Source of the DNA: Smaragdicoccus niigatensis DSM 44881 = NBRC 103563 | GTDB taxonomy: Bacteria > Actinomycetota > Actinomycetes > Mycobacteriales > Mycobacteriaceae | DNA: 64,000 nucleotides | Assembly: GCF_000380645.1 (NCBI RefSeq) | Contig: NZ_AQXZ01000019.1 | Location: 1,020,761-1,084,760, forward strand | Direction: 5' to 3' | Shown: piece by piece, positions 10,625 through 21,299 of the stretch | Layout of the letters: each line of letters begins with the position of its first letter | How positions within the stretch are numbered: position 1 is the stretch's first letter | The notes under the pieces: model-generated | The model's input: only the letters and a program-made list of their open reading frames with translations | What the model was told of the DNA's origin: nothing | The model's database searches: none | Translations under genes and position numbers: made by a program

Positions 10625-11217
10625 TTCGGCACCCTCGCAACGGTCAGGTCGGCGAGCTTCTTCGCGGAATCGCAGACATCGCCCGTAGGCGTGAATCCAC
10701 CGTAGGACACCGACCAGTGAATGAAGTCGTCACCGAACTGGACGCCGATTTCGCACAGCCGCTCCGGAATGAACCCCTTGAACCCGGGATGGCCCTCGAT
10801 CTCGATCTTCTCTGGCGTGCGGCCGATTCCGCCCGACCCTTGCGCCTCGCGGCCGATCGGGCTGCCGCGGTACCACGAGAAACTTACGTGCGGGACGGCG
10901 AGGCTGCCCGCCTCCCACACACAGCCCACCGAGTTGCGCGTGATGATGGGAAACGACGTCACACCGATGGCATCGGCGACCTCTTGGTCGGTCACGCCGC
11001 CGCACTCGCCGAAGAACGGTCCCAGCGCCGCCACCTTCGCCGACGACGGCCCTGCCCCAGAACTCGACGGCGTGTCATCTTTCGTCGAGGAGCATCCGCT
11101 CACGACAAGCGCCACTGCCACGAGCGCGACGCCGAGAAGCGGTCTGTTTCCCACGATCTTGACAATACCGATCGCCGGACGTGGCTGCCCGGAGGTTCTC
11201 ACCGCCCAAAGGTTCAT
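10621..11217 (-). CDS. DUF3558 family lipoprotein (paralogue)
   Basis: 198 aa lipoprotein related to its downstream neighbour: signal segment, lipobox VVSGC, then FFGECGGVTDQEVADAIG, CVWEAG and a C-terminal GDVCDSAKKLADL. The ATG at 11217 overlaps the stop of the quinone oxidoreductase gene (ATGA), which favours this start although it gives a long n-region. A GTG at 11154 would give a more typical signal peptide beginning GNRPLLGV. Function unknown; the tandem arrangement suggests a local duplication. Confidence 0.75.
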   Translation of the reverse strand: MNLWAVRTSGQPRPAIGIVKIVGNRPLLGVALVAVALVVSGCSSTKDDTPSSSGAGPSSAKVAALGPFFGECGGVTDQEVADAIGVTSFPIITRNSVGCVWEAGSLAVPHVSFSWYRGSPIGREAQGSGGIGRTPEKIEIEGHPGFKGFIPERLCEIGVQFGDDFIHWSVSYGGFTPTGDVCDSAKKLADLTVARVPK

Positions 11218-12197
11218 CTCAGGGCGAGCACGACCTTGCCGGCGGCCGTCCGATTCTCCAGCGACGCGATCGCCGCCGCGGCCTCGGCCACCGGCCGAAC
11301 GATCGGCTTCGGCGCAGACAAGCGACCCGACGCGAGGAGCGGCTCCACCTCAGCCCATTGCTGGCGGAGGGAGCCGGGATTGGTGAACAGCCATGCGCCC
11401 CAGCCCACGCCACGCACGTCGATGTTGTTGAGCAGCAGTCGATTCACGCGAACCGTTGGAATCTCGCCGCCGGTGAATCCGATCACCAGAAGACGCCCTC
11501 CCGTGGCCAGACTGCGCAGGCTGTCGGTGAAGCGGTCGCCGCCGACCGGGTCCACGACGACGTCCACGCCGCGACCACCCGTCAGTCCCTTCACCGCGGC
11601 GAGCCAGCCCTCGGTGAGTACGACATCGGTGGCGCCGTTGGCCCGCGCCACCTCCGCCTTCTCCTCGGTGCTGACGACGGCGATCGTCCGCGCCGCCCCG
11701 AGTAGCGGCGCAAGGCGCAGCGTGGACGTACCGATTCCGCCGGCCGCGCCGTGTACGAGGACGGTCTCGCCGTCGAGCAACTGGGCGCGCGTGCGCAGTG
11801 CAAAGTGCACCGTGAGGTCGTTGAAGAGCAGGCCGGCGGCGCTCGTCAGCTCGACCGATTCCGGAATCGTGAACACCGACTGAGCGTCGACCGCCACGAC
11901 CTCGGCCAATCCCCCACCGAATGGCGTCAGGGCCGCCACGCGGTCCCCCGCCGCAAAGCCCGAGCCCTCCGGTGCGGACCGAACGACTCCCGCGACCTCG
12001 TTGCCGGGGACGAACGGAAGGTTCGGCTTGTACTGGTAGAGGCCGCGGGTCTGGAGTGCGATCGGGAAGTCCACGCCCGCCGCCGCCACGTCGATGACGA
12101 CCTTGCCGTCACCGTCCGGCTCCGGAATATCGACGACTTCCACTGCCTCCGGCCCATCGAGCCGGGAAATCTGGACTGCGCGCATGAATGCGAACAT
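11214..12197 (-). CDS. NADPH:quinone oxidoreductase (zeta-crystallin/MDR family)
   Basis: 327 aa medium-chain dehydrogenase/reductase without the zinc-ligand cysteines, so of quinone-reductase type. GroES-like N-terminal domain with FVPGNEVAGVV, then a Rossmann domain with VLVHGAAGGIGTSTLRLA (residues about 145-162) and the substrate-side GGRLLVIGFTGGEIP. Predicted to reduce quinones or enones with NADPH in the cytosol. ATG 12197 has a GAAGG ribosome site; an internal ATG at 12185 (MRAVQ) is a plausible alternative. It heads the minus-strand run leading into the lipoproteins and is divergent from the phosphatase gene. Confidence 0.85.
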   Translation of the reverse strand: MFAFMRAVQISRLDGPEAVEVVDIPEPDGDGKVVIDVAAAGVDFPIALQTRGLYQYKPNLPFVPGNEVAGVVRSAPEGSGFAAGDRVAALTPFGGGLAEVVAVDAQSVFTIPESVELTSAAGLLFNDLTVHFALRTRAQLLDGETVLVHGAAGGIGTSTLRLAPLLGAARTIAVVSTEEKAEVARANGATDVVLTEGWLAAVKGLTGGRGVDVVVDPVGGDRFTDSLRSLATGGRLLVIGFTGGEIPTVRVNRLLLNNIDVRGVGWGAWLFTNPGSLRQQWAEVEPLLASGRLSAPKPIVRPVAEAAAAIASLENRTAAGKVVLALR

Positions 12198-12237
12198 ACC
12201 GACACCTTCACTGCGGCACGCGCATACGGTTAGTCAC

Positions 12238-12732
12238 GTGACCAAGCGGGTTCTCATCCTCATGCGCCACGGAAAGTCCGCGTACCCCGAGGACGTCGAC
12301 GATCACGACCGTCCGCTTGCCGGCCGCGGGCAACGCGAAGCCAAGCTCGGCGGCGACTGGATCCGCTCCTCGCAGCCGCAGGTCGATCTCGTCCTGTGCT
12401 CCACGGCAACCCGCACGCGGGAGACGCTCGCCGCGACCGGTATCGAGGCACCGGTCAACTACGAGCCGTCCATCTACGGGGGCAGCCCGCATCAGCTCAT
12501 CGATCTCGTACGCGAGGTGGTCGAGCCCGCCGAGACCATCCTCGTCGTCGGCCACGCACCCGGAATTCCGTGGACGGCGTGGGAACTCGCGCACAATCGA
12601 GATTCCCTGGCAGCCGCGGAGATCAGCCAGAAGTATCCGACGTCAGCGATCGCCGTTCTCGAGTTCGACCGTGATTGGGGAGAGATCGGACCCGGCACCG
12701 GGGATCTCGTCCGGTTTCACGTGCCGCGCTAG
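12238..12732 (+). CDS. SixA-like histidine phosphatase
   Basis: 164 aa member of the histidine phosphatase (phosphoglycerate mutase) superfamily, short SixA-type branch. The signature LMRHGKSAYP holds the catalytic phospho-His, and VVGHAPGIP holds the second catalytic His. SixA-type enzymes dephosphorylate phosphohistidine on proteins; the substrate here is unknown. Start chosen at GTG 12238, directly before TKRVLILMRHGKS. No Shine-Dalgarno is evident and a TACGGT at 12225-12230 lies 7 bases upstream, so a leaderless transcript is possible. Confidence 0.82.
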   Translation: MTKRVLILMRHGKSAYPEDVDDHDRPLAGRGQREAKLGGDWIRSSQPQVDLVLCSTATRTRETLAATGIEAPVNYEPSIYGGSPHQLIDLVREVVEPAETILVVGHAPGIPWTAWELAHNRDSLAAAEISQKYPTSAIAVLEFDRDWGEIGPGTGDLVRFHVPR

Positions 12733-12773
12733 CCGGCAGTTCAGGGTGCGTCTGCGAGCCGTCCAGCCATCCG

Positions 12774-12838
12774 CACACCAAACCCACAGAACCACCCCTA
12801 CCAGCGTCGAATTTGGTGTGGAGCTGGCCAGCAGGGGT
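12774..12838. repeat. Interlocking inverted repeats in a convergent intergenic region
   Basis: Two dyads cross each other: CACACCAAA (12774-12782) with TTTGGTGTG (12812-12820), and ACCCCT (12794-12799) with AGGGGT (12833-12838). They lie between the ends of two convergent genes. A terminator would normally be expected here, but no U-tract follows either repeat. Confidence 0.45.
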
Positions 12839-12842
12839 GTTT

Positions 12843-13148
12843 CTAGGGGAACTGCGCGTGCCGGATGCGTTCGCACACGGAGATCTCGTAGTCCGCGTAG
12901 AAACTCGACCGACCTAATTCCTGGCCACGCCGATGATCGACGTCGCGCCGCCAGACATCGTGCGATTCGAGATTCTCGAATTCGACGATGGACACCCGTT
13001 CCCCGTCCTCGGCCACGAACGTCTTGATCGAGACGAATCCCGGCATGGTCCGAGCCTTGTCTTCGAGGTAGTCGGCGGTCTCGTCGTAGCCGTTCGCAGC
13101 GGCGTCCGAACGAAGTCGAGAGCGGAACACGGTGACGATCATGTCCAC
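12843..13148 (-). CDS. ABM-family (antibiotic biosynthesis monooxygenase-like) protein
   Basis: 101 aa, dimeric ferredoxin-like alpha/beta-barrel family that includes heme-degrading and quinone-forming monooxygenases. Visible core: MIVTVFRSRL, a central helix containing ARTMPGFVSIKTF, ERVSIVEFENLESHDVWRRD, and a C-terminal YEISVCERIR strand. No cofactor residue identifies the substrate. Start is GTG 13148 or the ATG two codons later. It sits alone between the phosphatase gene and the rpoC terminator. Confidence 0.7.
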   Translation of the reverse strand: MDMIVTVFRSRLRSDAAANGYDETADYLEDKARTMPGFVSIKTFVAEDGERVSIVEFENLESHDVWRRDVDHRRGQELGRSSFYADYEISVCERIRHAQFP

Positions 13149-13165
13149 AGCTTATTGACGCCAAA

Positions 13166-13195
13166 AGGCCGCCCATGCAATCGCATGAGCGGCCT
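13166..13195 (-). terminator. Intrinsic terminator of rpoB-rpoC
   Basis: 13-bp inverted repeat with one mismatch, AGGCCGCCCATGC and GCATGAGCGGCCT, four-base loop, followed on the minus strand by UUUU. It lies 18 bases beyond the rpoC stop. Confidence 0.85.
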
Positions 13196-13212
13196 CTTGA
13201 CGTGCTTGTGGC

Positions 13213-16200
13213 TTAGCGGAAGTCGCCGTAGCCGTAGTCGTCCAGCGGAACGGCCACACCGGAGCTGACGCCGAAGCCATCCGGGCTGTAGTAAGTGTCG
13301 TCGTACGACGGCACCGCGTACGCAGCTGCGCGAGCTTCCTCGGTCGGCTGCACCTGGATGTTCCGGTAGCGGTTGATACCGGTACCAGCCGGGATCAACT
13401 TACCGATGATGACGTTCTCCTTCAGACCGATGAGCTTGTCCGAGCGGCAGTTGATGGCCGCGTCGGTCAGAACTCGAGTGGTCTCCTGGAAGGACGCCGC
13501 CGACAGCCACGAGTCGGTCGCGAGCGATGCCTTGGTGATACCCATGAGCACCGGACGACCCGAAGCCGGCTCGCCACCCTCGGCCACGACGCGACGGTTC
13601 GAGGATTCGAACTCGGCCCGCTCAGTGAGCGAACCGGGCAGGAACTCGGTCGAGCCGGAGTCGATGACCGTGACGCGACGGAGCATCTGGCGGACGATGA
13701 CCTCGATGTGCTTGTCGTGGATCGACACACCCTGGCTGCGGTAGACCTCTTGCACCTGGTTCACCAGGTACACCTGGACCTCGCGCGAACCCTGGACGCG
13801 GAGAACCTCGTGCGGGTCGGCCGAGCCCTCGAGGAGCTGCTGTCCGACCTTGACGTGGTCACCGTTGCCGAGCGGACGCTCGCCACCGTCTTCGTGCTTG
13901 AAGACACGCAAACGCTGACGCTTCGACAGCTTGTCGTACACGACCTCTTCGCTGCCGTCGTCCGGCACGATGGTGATCTTGTAGAACCGGTCGTCGTCCT
14001 CGAGGCGAATGCGGCCCGCGACCTCGGCGATCGGTGCCTTGCCCTTCGGGATACGCGCCTCGAACAGCTCCTGGACACGCGGCAGACCGCCGGTGATGTC
14101 CTCTCCCGCGACACCACCCTGGTGGAAGGTACGCATGGTCAGCTGGGTACCCGGCTCACCAATCGACTGGGCCGCGACGATACCGACGGCTTCACCGATG
14201 TCGACGAGCTTTCCGGTCGCCATCGAACGGCCGTAGCAAACCGCACACACACCGGTGCCGGTGGTGCAGGTCAGGACCGAGCGAACCTTGACGTCGGTGA
14301 CACCAGCACCGAGCAGCGCGTCGATCGCCGGGTCACCGAGGTCGTGACCACGGGTGACGACGACGTTGCCGGCTGCGTCCTTGGCGTCTTCGGCCAGGGT
14401 CCGAGCGAACGCGCTGGTCTCGACGTGCGGGGCACGAACGAGTCCGGTCGCGGTGGGCTCGGCGATCTTGACCATGATGCCGCGCTTGGTGTTGCAGTCC
14501 GTCTCGCGAACGATGACGTCCTGCGACACGTCGACCAGACGACGGGTCAGGTAACCCGAGTCAGCGGTACGGAGAGCGGTGTCAGCGAGACCCTTACGAG
14601 CACCGTGCGTGTTGATGAAGTACTCGAGAACGGTCAGGCCTTCCTTGAAGGAAGACTTGATCGGACGCGGGATGAACTCACCCTTCGGGTTGGTAACCAG
14701 ACCCTTCATACCGGCCAGCGAGCGGACCTGCGTCATGTTTCCGGCAGCACCGGACTTGACGATGATCGGGATCGGGTTGTCGTCCGGGTAGTGCGCCTCC
14801 ATGGCCTTACCGACCTCTTCGGTCGCCTCGGTCCAGATCTTGACCAGTGCCGAGTTGCGCTCGGTGTGGTTGAGAGCACCGCGCTGGTACTTCTTCTCGA
14901 TCTGGTCGGCCTGAGCCTCGAACGCCTCCATGATGGCGGCCTTCTCCGGCGGCACCAGAACGTCGGACATCGACACGGTGACACCCGAACGGGTGGCCCA
15001 GTAGAAGCCGGCGTCCTTGAGCTTGTCGACGGTCTGCGCGACGACGATCATCGGGTAACGCTCTGCGAGGTCGTTGATGATCGCAGCCTGACGCTTCTTC
15101 GGCATCTGCTCGTTGATGAACGGGTAGTCCCGCGGCAGGAGCTCGTTGAAGAGCACGCGACCGAGAGTCGTGAACGCCGTCCACGGCTGACCGTGCGTCC
15201 AGCCCTCCGGGAACTGCGCAGCCTCGACCTCAGCCGACGGACGCTGCTCGGTGAGGCGGACCTTGATCTGCGAACGCATCGTGAGCACGCCACGGTCGAC
15301 CGCCATCTGAGCCTCGGCCGGCGAGGAGTACACGCTGCGCTCCGGCTCGTCGCCCGACGCCGCCACGTAGGTGCCGGTGGCACCCTCTTCGAGCTTGGTC
15401 AGGTGGTAGAGACCGGTGACCATGTCCAGACGCGGCATGGCGAGCGGACGACCCGACGCCGGCGACAGGATGTTGTTCGACGCCAGCATGAGGATGCGAG
15501 CCTCAGCCTGGGCCTCCGCCGACAGCGGCAGGTGGACAGCCATCTGGTCACCGTCGAAGTCGGCGTTGAACGCCTCACAGACGAGCGGGTGCAGCTGGAT
15601 GGCCTTACCTTCGACGAGCTGAGGCTCGAAGGCCTGGATACCCAGGCGGTGCAGCGTCGGTGCACGGTTGAGCAGAACCGGGTGCTCGGCGATGACCTCT
15701 TCGAGCACGTCCCACACGGCCGCGCGCTGACGCTCGACCATGCGCTTGGCGGACTTGATGTTCTGCGCCTGGTTCTGGTCGACGAGACGCTTCATGACGA
15801 ACGGCTTGAACAGCTCGAGCGCCATGAGCTTCGGCAGACCACACTGGTGCAGCTTCAGCTGCGGACCGACGACGATGACCGAACGGCCCGAGTAGTCGAC
15901 ACGCTTACCGAGCAGGTTCTGACGGAAACGACCCTGCTTACCCTTGAGCAGGTCCGACAGCGACTTGAGCGGACGGTTACCAGGACCGGTCACCGCACGA
16001 CCACGACGGCCGTTGTCGAACAGCGCGTCCACCGACTCCTGGAGCATGCGCTTCTCGTTGTTGACGATGATCTCGGGAGCACCGAGGTCGATCAGTCGCT
16101 TGAGGCGGTTGTTCCGGTTGATGACGCGGCGGTACAGGTCGTTGAGGTCGGACGTCGCGAAACGTCCACCGTCGAGCTGAACCATCGGGCGAAGCTCCGG

Positions 16201-17163
16201 CGGGATCACCGGAACGGCGTTGAGGACCATGCCCATCGGCGAGTTGCCGGACATCTGGAACGCGGCCACGACCTTGAGTCGCTTGAGCGCACGCAGCTTC
16301 TTCTGGCCCTTACCGCTACGGATCGTCTCCCGCAGGATCTCGGCCTCGGCCTCGATGTCGAAGCCCTCGATGAGCTTCTCGATCGCCTCGGCACCCATGG
16401 CACCGGTGAAGAACTCGCCGAAGCGGTCTTCGAGCTCACGGTAGATGAGTTCGTCGACGATGAGCTGCTTCGGAGCGAGCTTGACGAAGGTCGTCCAGAT
16501 CTCGTCGAGGCGGTCGAGCTCGCGCTGAGCACGCTCGCGGAGCTGCTTCATCTCCCGCTCGGCACCGTCCTTGACCTTGCGGCGGACGTCAGCCTTGGCA
16601 CCCTCGGCTTCGAGCTCGGCGAGGTCGGTCTCGAGCTTCTGGGCACGCGTGGCCAGGTCGATGTCTCGACGGTCCTCGACGCCCTTCTTCTCGACGCCCA
16701 TTTCGGCCTCGAGCTGCGACTGGGCGTTGTGACGGCCCTCGTCATCCACCTTGGTGATGACGTACGCGGCGAAGTAGATGATCTTTTCGAGATCCTTCGG
16801 CGCCAGGTCGAGCAGGTAGCCGAGGCGGCTCGGCACACCCTTGAAGTACCAGATGTGCGTGACCGGAGCGGCGAGCTCGATGTGGCCCATACGCTCACGG
16901 CGAACCTTTGCGCGGGTCACCTCGACGCCACAGCGCTCGCAGGTGATGCCCTTGAAGCGGACACGCTTGTACTTACCGCAGTAGCACTCCCAGTCCCGCG
17001 TAGGACCGAAGATCTTCTCGCAGAAGAGTCCGTCCTTCTCAGGCTTGAGCGTGCGGTAGTTGATCGTCTCCGGCTTCTTGACCTCACCGTAGGACCACTG
17101 GCGGATGTGGTCAGCGGTGGCGAGGCCGATCCGGAGCTCGTCGAAGAAGTTGACGTCGAGCAC
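13213..17163 (-). CDS. rpoC: RNA polymerase beta' subunit
   Basis: 1316 aa, the length typical of mycobacteria. Forms the catalytic clamp of RNA polymerase with beta. The N-terminal zinc site is visible (CYCGKYKR and [10 protein letters not shown]), as is the catalytic magnesium loop [12 protein letters not shown], the bridge-helix and trigger-loop region, and the second zinc-site cysteines ([13 protein letters not shown]). Start chosen at GTG 17163 ([14 protein letters not shown]), which matches family N-termini and has an AAGGAAG ribosome site; a TTG six codons upstream keeps the frame open. Co-transcribed with rpoB across a 90-base gap containing a strong hairpin. Confidence 0.97.
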   Translation of the reverse strand: MLDVNFFDELRIGLATADHIRQWSYGEVKKPETINYRTLKPEKDGLFCEKIFGPTRDWECYCGKYKRVRFKGITCERCGVEVTRAKVRRERMGHIELAAPVTHIWYFKGVPSRLGYLLDLAPKDLEKIIYFAAYVITKVDDEGRHNAQSQLEAEMGVEKKGVEDRRDIDLATRAQKLETDLAELEAEGAKADVRRKVKDGAEREMKQLRERAQRELDRLDEIWTTFVKLAPKQLIVDELIYRELEDRFGEFFTGAMGAEAIEKLIEGFDIEAEAEILRETIRSGKGQKKLRALKRLKVVAAFQMSGNSPMGMVLNAVPVIPPELRPMVQLDGGRFATSDLNDLYRRVINRNNRLKRLIDLGAPEIIVNNEKRMLQESVDALFDNGRRGRAVTGPGNRPLKSLSDLLKGKQGRFRQNLLGKRVDYSGRSVIVVGPQLKLHQCGLPKLMALELFKPFVMKRLVDQNQAQNIKSAKRMVERQRAAVWDVLEEVIAEHPVLLNRAPTLHRLGIQAFEPQLVEGKAIQLHPLVCEAFNADFDGDQMAVHLPLSAEAQAEARILMLASNNILSPASGRPLAMPRLDMVTGLYHLTKLEEGATGTYVAASGDEPERSVYSSPAEAQMAVDRGVLTMRSQIKVRLTEQRPSAEVEAAQFPEGWTHGQPWTAFTTLGRVLFNELLPRDYPFINEQMPKKRQAAIINDLAERYPMIVVAQTVDKLKDAGFYWATRSGVTVSMSDVLVPPEKAAIMEAFEAQADQIEKKYQRGALNHTERNSALVKIWTEATEEVGKAMEAHYPDDNPIPIIVKSGAAGNMTQVRSLAGMKGLVTNPKGEFIPRPIKSSFKEGLTVLEYFINTHGARKGLADTALRTADSGYLTRRLVDVSQDVIVRETDCNTKRGIMVKIAEPTATGLVRAPHVETSAFARTLAEDAKDAAGNVVVTRGHDLGDPAIDALLGAGVTDVKVRSVLTCTTGTGVCAVCYGRSMATGKLVDIGEAVGIVAAQSIGEPGTQLTMRTFHQGGVAGEDITGGLPRVQELFEARIPKGKAPIAEVAGRIRLEDDDRFYKITIVPDDGSEEVVYDKLSKRQRLRVFKHEDGGERPLGNGDHVKVGQQLLEGSADPHEVLRVQGSREVQVYLVNQVQEVYRSQGVSIHDKHIEVIVRQMLRRVTVIDSGSTEFLPGSLTERAEFESSNRRVVAEGGEPASGRPVLMGITKASLATDSWLSAASFQETTRVLTDAAINCRSDKLIGLKENVIIGKLIPAGTGINRYRNIQVQPTEEARAAAYAVPSYDDTYYSPDGFGVSSGVAVPLDDYGYGDFR

Positions 17164-17217
17164 GTAACTTCCTTTCCCCAATTGTTGGGTGTTGTTCTGC
17201 GTCAGGAAAGAACAGGG

Positions 17218-17244
17218 GCCCGGCGGCGGCTGGCGCCGCCGGGC
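17218..17244 (-). repeat. Intercistronic hairpin between rpoB and rpoC
   Basis: Perfect 10-bp GC-rich inverted repeat, GCCCGGCGGC and GCCGCCGGGC, 7-base loop, just after the rpoB stop. No U-tract. Candidate mRNA-stability or processing element. Confidence 0.6.
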
Positions 17245-17253
17245 TCGCGAAAC

Positions 17254-20200
17254 CTAGTTCGCCAGGTGGTCTTCGAAGGTCGCCGAGGACTCGTTGCGGG
17301 ACAGGTTGATGCCGAGCGTCGCGTTGGCGCGATCGAGCTCGTCGTCCTCACTGTCACCCATCGAGATGGCTGCACCGTCGCTCGAGAGAACCTCGACGTT
17401 CAGGCACAGCGACTGGAGTTCCTTCAGCAAGACCTTGAACGACTCCGGAATACCTGGCTCCGGAATGTTCTCGCCCTTGACGATCGCCTCGTACACCTTC
17501 ACGCGGCCGACAACGTCGTCGGATTTGATCGTGAGGAGTTCCTGCAGCGTGTAAGCGGCACCGTAGGCCTGCATGGCCCAGCACTCCATTTCACCGAAGC
17601 GCTGACCACCGAACTGGGCCTTACCACCGAGCGGCTGCTGCGTGATCATCGAGTACGGACCGGTCGAACGCGCGTGGATCTTGTCGTCGACGAGGTGGTG
17701 CAGCTTGATGATGTACATGTAGCCGACCGAGACGGGGTACGGGAACGGCTCACCCGAACGACCGTCGAACAGCACGGCCTTACCGTCCTCGTTGACCATG
17801 CGCTCACCATCACGGTTCGGCAGGGTCGACGCGAGCAGACCGGTGATCTCGTCCTCACGGGCACCGTCGAAGACCGGCGTGGCCAGGTTGGTGTCCGCCG
17901 GAACCTCAGCGAGGTCTGCCGGCAGGTTCTTCGCCCAGTCCGGGCTGCCGTCGATCTTCCAACCGGTCTTACCGATCCAACCCAGGTGGGTCTCGAGGAT
18001 CTGACCGATGTTCATACGACGCGGAACACCGTGGGTGTTCAGGATGATGTCGACCGGAGTTCCGTCGGGCATGAACGGCATGTCCTCGGCGGGGAGGATC
18101 TTGCCGATAACACCCTTGTTTCCGTGACGACCGGCGAGCTTGTCACCGTCCTGGATCTTGCGCTTCTGCGCAACGTAGACACGGACGAGCTCGTTGACAC
18201 CCGGAGGCAGATCGTCGTCGTCCTCGCGGCTGAACACGCGGATACCGATGACCTTGCCGGACTCACCGTGCGGAACCTTGAGCGAGGTGTCACGAACTTC
18301 GCGCGCCTTCTCACCGAAGATCGCGCGGAGCAGGCGCTCCTCCGGGGTCAGCTCGGTCTCACCCTTCGGGGTGACCTTTCCGACGAGGATGTCGCCGTCG
18401 CGGACCTCGGCACCGATGCGGACGATGCCGCGCTCGTCGAGGTCAGCGAGGACCTCGTCGGAGACGTTCGGGATGTCCCGGGTGATCTCCTCGGCACCGA
18501 GCTTGGTGTCGCGAGCGTCGATCTCGTGCTCCTCGATGTGGATGGACGTCAGGACGTCCTCCTCCACGAGGCGCTGCGAGAGGATGATGGCGTCCTCGTA
18601 GTTGTGGCCTTCCCACGGCATGATCGCCACGAGAAGGTTCTTGCCGAGGGCCATTTCACCGTTCTCGGTGCAGGGGCCGTCCGCGAGGACCTGTCCACGC
18701 TCGATGCGGTCGCCTTCGTCGACGATCGGCTTCTGGTTCGCGCAGGTGCCCTGGTTCGAGCGCGTGAACTTGTTGAGCCGGTAGCCGCGGCGCGTGCCGT
18801 CGTCTGCCATGACGGTGATGTAGTCAGCCGAAACCTCTTCGACCACACCGGACTTGGTGGCGACGATGACCTCGCCGGCGTCGACTGCAGCACGAAGCTC
18901 CATGCCGGTACCGACGATCGGCGCCTCGCTGCGGATCAGCGGAACCGCCTGACGCTGCATGTTCGCACCCATGAGGGCACGGTTGGCGTCGTCGTGCTCG
19001 AGGAACGGAATCATCGCGGTTGCGACCGAGACCATCTGGCGCGGCGAAACGTCCATGTAGTCGACCTCGGTGGCCGGGACGAACTCGACTTCACCGGTCT
19101 CCTCGCCCTTGCGGCGAACGAGAACGCGAGGCTCCGTGAAGCGGCCCTCGTTGTCGATCGGCGAGTTCGCCTGTGCGACGACGTAGCGGTCCTCTTCGTC
19201 GGCGGTCAGGTACATGACCTGGTCGGTCACCTGGCCGCCGATGACCTTGCGGTACGGCGTCTCGATGAAACCGAACGGGTTCACGCGGGCGTACACCGAC
19301 AGCGAACCGATCAGACCGATGTTCGGGCCTTCCGGCGTCTCGATCGGGCACATCCGGCCGTAGTGAGACGGGTGAACGTCACGAACCTCGAGGCCGGCGC
19401 GCTCACGCGACAGACCACCCGGACCCAGCGCCGACAGACGACGCTTGTGGGTCAGACCCGAGAGCGGGTTGTTCTGGTCCATGAACTGCGACAGCTGCGA
19501 CGTTCCGAAGAACTCCTTGATCGCCGCCACGACGGGACGGATGTTGATCAGGGTCTGCGGGGTGATCGCTTCGACGTCCTGCGTGGTCATACGCTCGCGG
19601 ACGACGCGCTCCATACGAGCCAGACCAACGCGGATCTGGTTCTGGATGAGCTCGCCGACAGTGCGCAGACGACGGTTACCGAAGTGGTCGATGTCGTCGG
19701 TGCCGACTGGAACCTCGACGCCGCCCGGGACGGTCATCATCTTCTCGCCCATGTGCAGGCGCACGAGGTACTCGACGGTGGCGACGATGTCGTCCTCGGT
19801 GAGAACCGTGTTGCTCGTCGGCTCGGACAGGCCGAGCTTCTTGTTGAGCTTGTAGCGACCGACGCGAGCGAGGTCGTAGCGCTTCTCCTTGAAGAACAGG
19901 TTCTCCAGAAGGGTCTGCGCGCTCTCCTTGGTCGGCGGCTCGCCCGGACGCAGCTTGCGGTAGATGTCGAGGAGGGCCTCGTCCGTACCCGCGATGTTGT
20001 CCTTCTCGAGGGTCGACATCATGATCTCGTACTGGCCGAAGCGCTCGGTGATCTGCTCGTTGCTCCAGCCGAGGGCCTTGAGCAGGACGGTGACCGGCTG
20101 ACGACGCTTGCGATCGATGCGGACACCGACGGTGTCGCGCTTGTCGACGTCGAACTCGAGCCATGCACCACGGCTCGGGATGACCTTGACCGAGTGGAGT

Positions 20201-20757
20201 TCCTTCTCGGTGGTCTTGTCGATCGACTCGTCGAAGTAGACGCCCGGCGAACGAACGAGCTGCGAGACGACGACGCGCTCGGTGCCGTTGATGATGAAGG
20301 TGCCCTTGACGGTCATCATCGGGAAGTCACCCATGAAGACGGTCTGGCTCTTGATCTCACCGGTGTTGTTGTTGATGAACTCGGCGGTCACGAACAGCGG
20401 CGCGCAGTACGTGAGGTCCTTGTCCTTGCACTCGTCTTCCGAGGCCTTGACCTCGTCGAAGCGCGGGTCCGTGAAGGACAGCGACATCAGGCCGTTGAAG
20501 TCCTCAATCGGGGAGAGTTCGTCGAGGATCTCCTCGAGACCCCCCTTGATGACATCGTCACCGCGGTCCGTGGCGCGCTGACGCCAATCCGGCGCGCCGA
20601 TCAGCCATTCGAAGGAATCCGTCTGGAGATCGAGTAGCCCGGGTACTTCGAGCGGCTCGTGAATCTTTGCAAAAGATGCCCGTTTCGGGGCTCCAGGGAT
20701 TCCGGCAACTACTGCCTTGGTCTGGCTAGAGACTGCCAAGATGCGTCCTTCCAGCAC
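17254..20757 (-). CDS. rpoB: RNA polymerase beta subunit
   Basis: 1167 aa. The rifampicin pocket is wild type: in the stretch [18 protein letters not shown] followed by [14 protein letters not shown], the Asp, His and Ser most often changed in resistant strains (516, 526, 531 in E. coli numbering) are all present. C-terminal HGNKGVIG and [18 protein letters not shown] motifs are intact. Start chosen at GTG 20757 ([11 protein letters not shown]), matching the N-terminus usual in related genera; a TTG at 20775 is an in-frame alternative. First gene of the rpoBC operon. The very long open frame on the plus strand across rpoBC is a composition artefact. Confidence 0.97.
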   Translation of the reverse strand: MLEGRILAVSSQTKAVVAGIPGAPKRASFAKIHEPLEVPGLLDLQTDSFEWLIGAPDWRQRATDRGDDVIKGGLEEILDELSPIEDFNGLMSLSFTDPRFDEVKASEDECKDKDLTYCAPLFVTAEFINNNTGEIKSQTVFMGDFPMMTVKGTFIINGTERVVVSQLVRSPGVYFDESIDKTTEKELHSVKVIPSRGAWLEFDVDKRDTVGVRIDRKRRQPVTVLLKALGWSNEQITERFGQYEIMMSTLEKDNIAGTDEALLDIYRKLRPGEPPTKESAQTLLENLFFKEKRYDLARVGRYKLNKKLGLSEPTSNTVLTEDDIVATVEYLVRLHMGEKMMTVPGGVEVPVGTDDIDHFGNRRLRTVGELIQNQIRVGLARMERVVRERMTTQDVEAITPQTLINIRPVVAAIKEFFGTSQLSQFMDQNNPLSGLTHKRRLSALGPGGLSRERAGLEVRDVHPSHYGRMCPIETPEGPNIGLIGSLSVYARVNPFGFIETPYRKVIGGQVTDQVMYLTADEEDRYVVAQANSPIDNEGRFTEPRVLVRRKGEETGEVEFVPATEVDYMDVSPRQMVSVATAMIPFLEHDDANRALMGANMQRQAVPLIRSEAPIVGTGMELRAAVDAGEVIVATKSGVVEEVSADYITVMADDGTRRGYRLNKFTRSNQGTCANQKPIVDEGDRIERGQVLADGPCTENGEMALGKNLLVAIMPWEGHNYEDAIILSQRLVEEDVLTSIHIEEHEIDARDTKLGAEEITRDIPNVSDEVLADLDERGIVRIGAEVRDGDILVGKVTPKGETELTPEERLLRAIFGEKAREVRDTSLKVPHGESGKVIGIRVFSREDDDDLPPGVNELVRVYVAQKRKIQDGDKLAGRHGNKGVIGKILPAEDMPFMPDGTPVDIILNTHGVPRRMNIGQILETHLGWIGKTGWKIDGSPDWAKNLPADLAEVPADTNLATPVFDGAREDEITGLLASTLPNRDGERMVNEDGKAVLFDGRSGEPFPYPVSVGYMYIIKLHHLVDDKIHARSTGPYSMITQQPLGGKAQFGGQRFGEMECWAMQAYGAAYTLQELLTIKSDDVVGRVKVYEAIVKGENIPEPGIPESFKVLLKELQSLCLNVEVLSSDGAAISMGDSEDDELDRANATLGINLSRNESSATFEDHLAN

Positions 20758-21241
20758 CTCACGCGGACCGCGCAAGCGCGATCATCGCTGTCTGCTTTGT
20801 TCAGGGATTCGCTGGTTACAACCGGAACGAACCCACCGAAAACAAGCTTCGAGCGAACACACTTCTAGCTTTTTAGGGCCTAACAGTGTGGCTTTTGGCA
20901 GTGAAATCGGGAGGTGGACAGGAGGCAGCCAGCGCAACGACCAAACTTACACCGATTCCCGAACATTGTCTAATCCGGGGCACCAAGATTTAGGGGGTAG
21001 TCAAAACTACCACCGCTCGGACGCGATCGCGCCGCGTTTCCGTATTCAGCGTCTGCAACGTCACAACCGCAAGAAAACAGACTGCAGCCTGCGGATTCAT
21101 GTTGCGTCGGCACTCCTTTGTCCCGAGACAAGAGTGACGCTTGGGTGCCACGGGCGTCAAGCCCCGGCGCCGCGTTTCACATTTATCGCGTGTGATTGTT
21201 GCTGTCCGGCAGACCGTTTGACCAACCCTCGACAGGCAGAA
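20758..21241 (-). promoter_or_regulatory. rpoB promoter and leader region
   Basis: Gene-free stretch between mceG and rpoB. The best minus-strand promoter candidate by eye is TTAGAC (20968-20973), 18 bases, then TAAGTT (20944-20949), predicting a leader of about 180 bases. A weaker one is TTGTGA with TACGGA farther upstream (about 21041-21068). No convincing small ORF was seen. Long leaders upstream of rpoB are usual in mycobacteria. These assignments are inferences from consensus only. Confidence 0.35.
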
Positions 21242-21276
21242 GGGACCACCGCAGCATCACTCGCTGCGATGGTCCC
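21242..21276 (-). terminator. Putative terminator downstream of mceG
   Basis: 14-bp inverted repeat with one mismatch, GGGACCACCGCAGC and GCTGCGATGGTCCC, seven-base loop, 24 bases past the mceG stop. The following minus-strand sequence is only moderately U-rich. Confidence 0.65.
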
Positions 21277-21299
21277 CTAGTCCGCTGTGTGGGCGCGAA

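Noticed and set aside
13708-20637. Open frame of about 2300 codons on the plus strand across rpoC and rpoB
   Set aside because: It is exactly antisense to two essential genes, rich in Arg, Leu, Val, Asp and Glu in a way produced by GC-biased third positions, has no ribosome site or recognisable domain.
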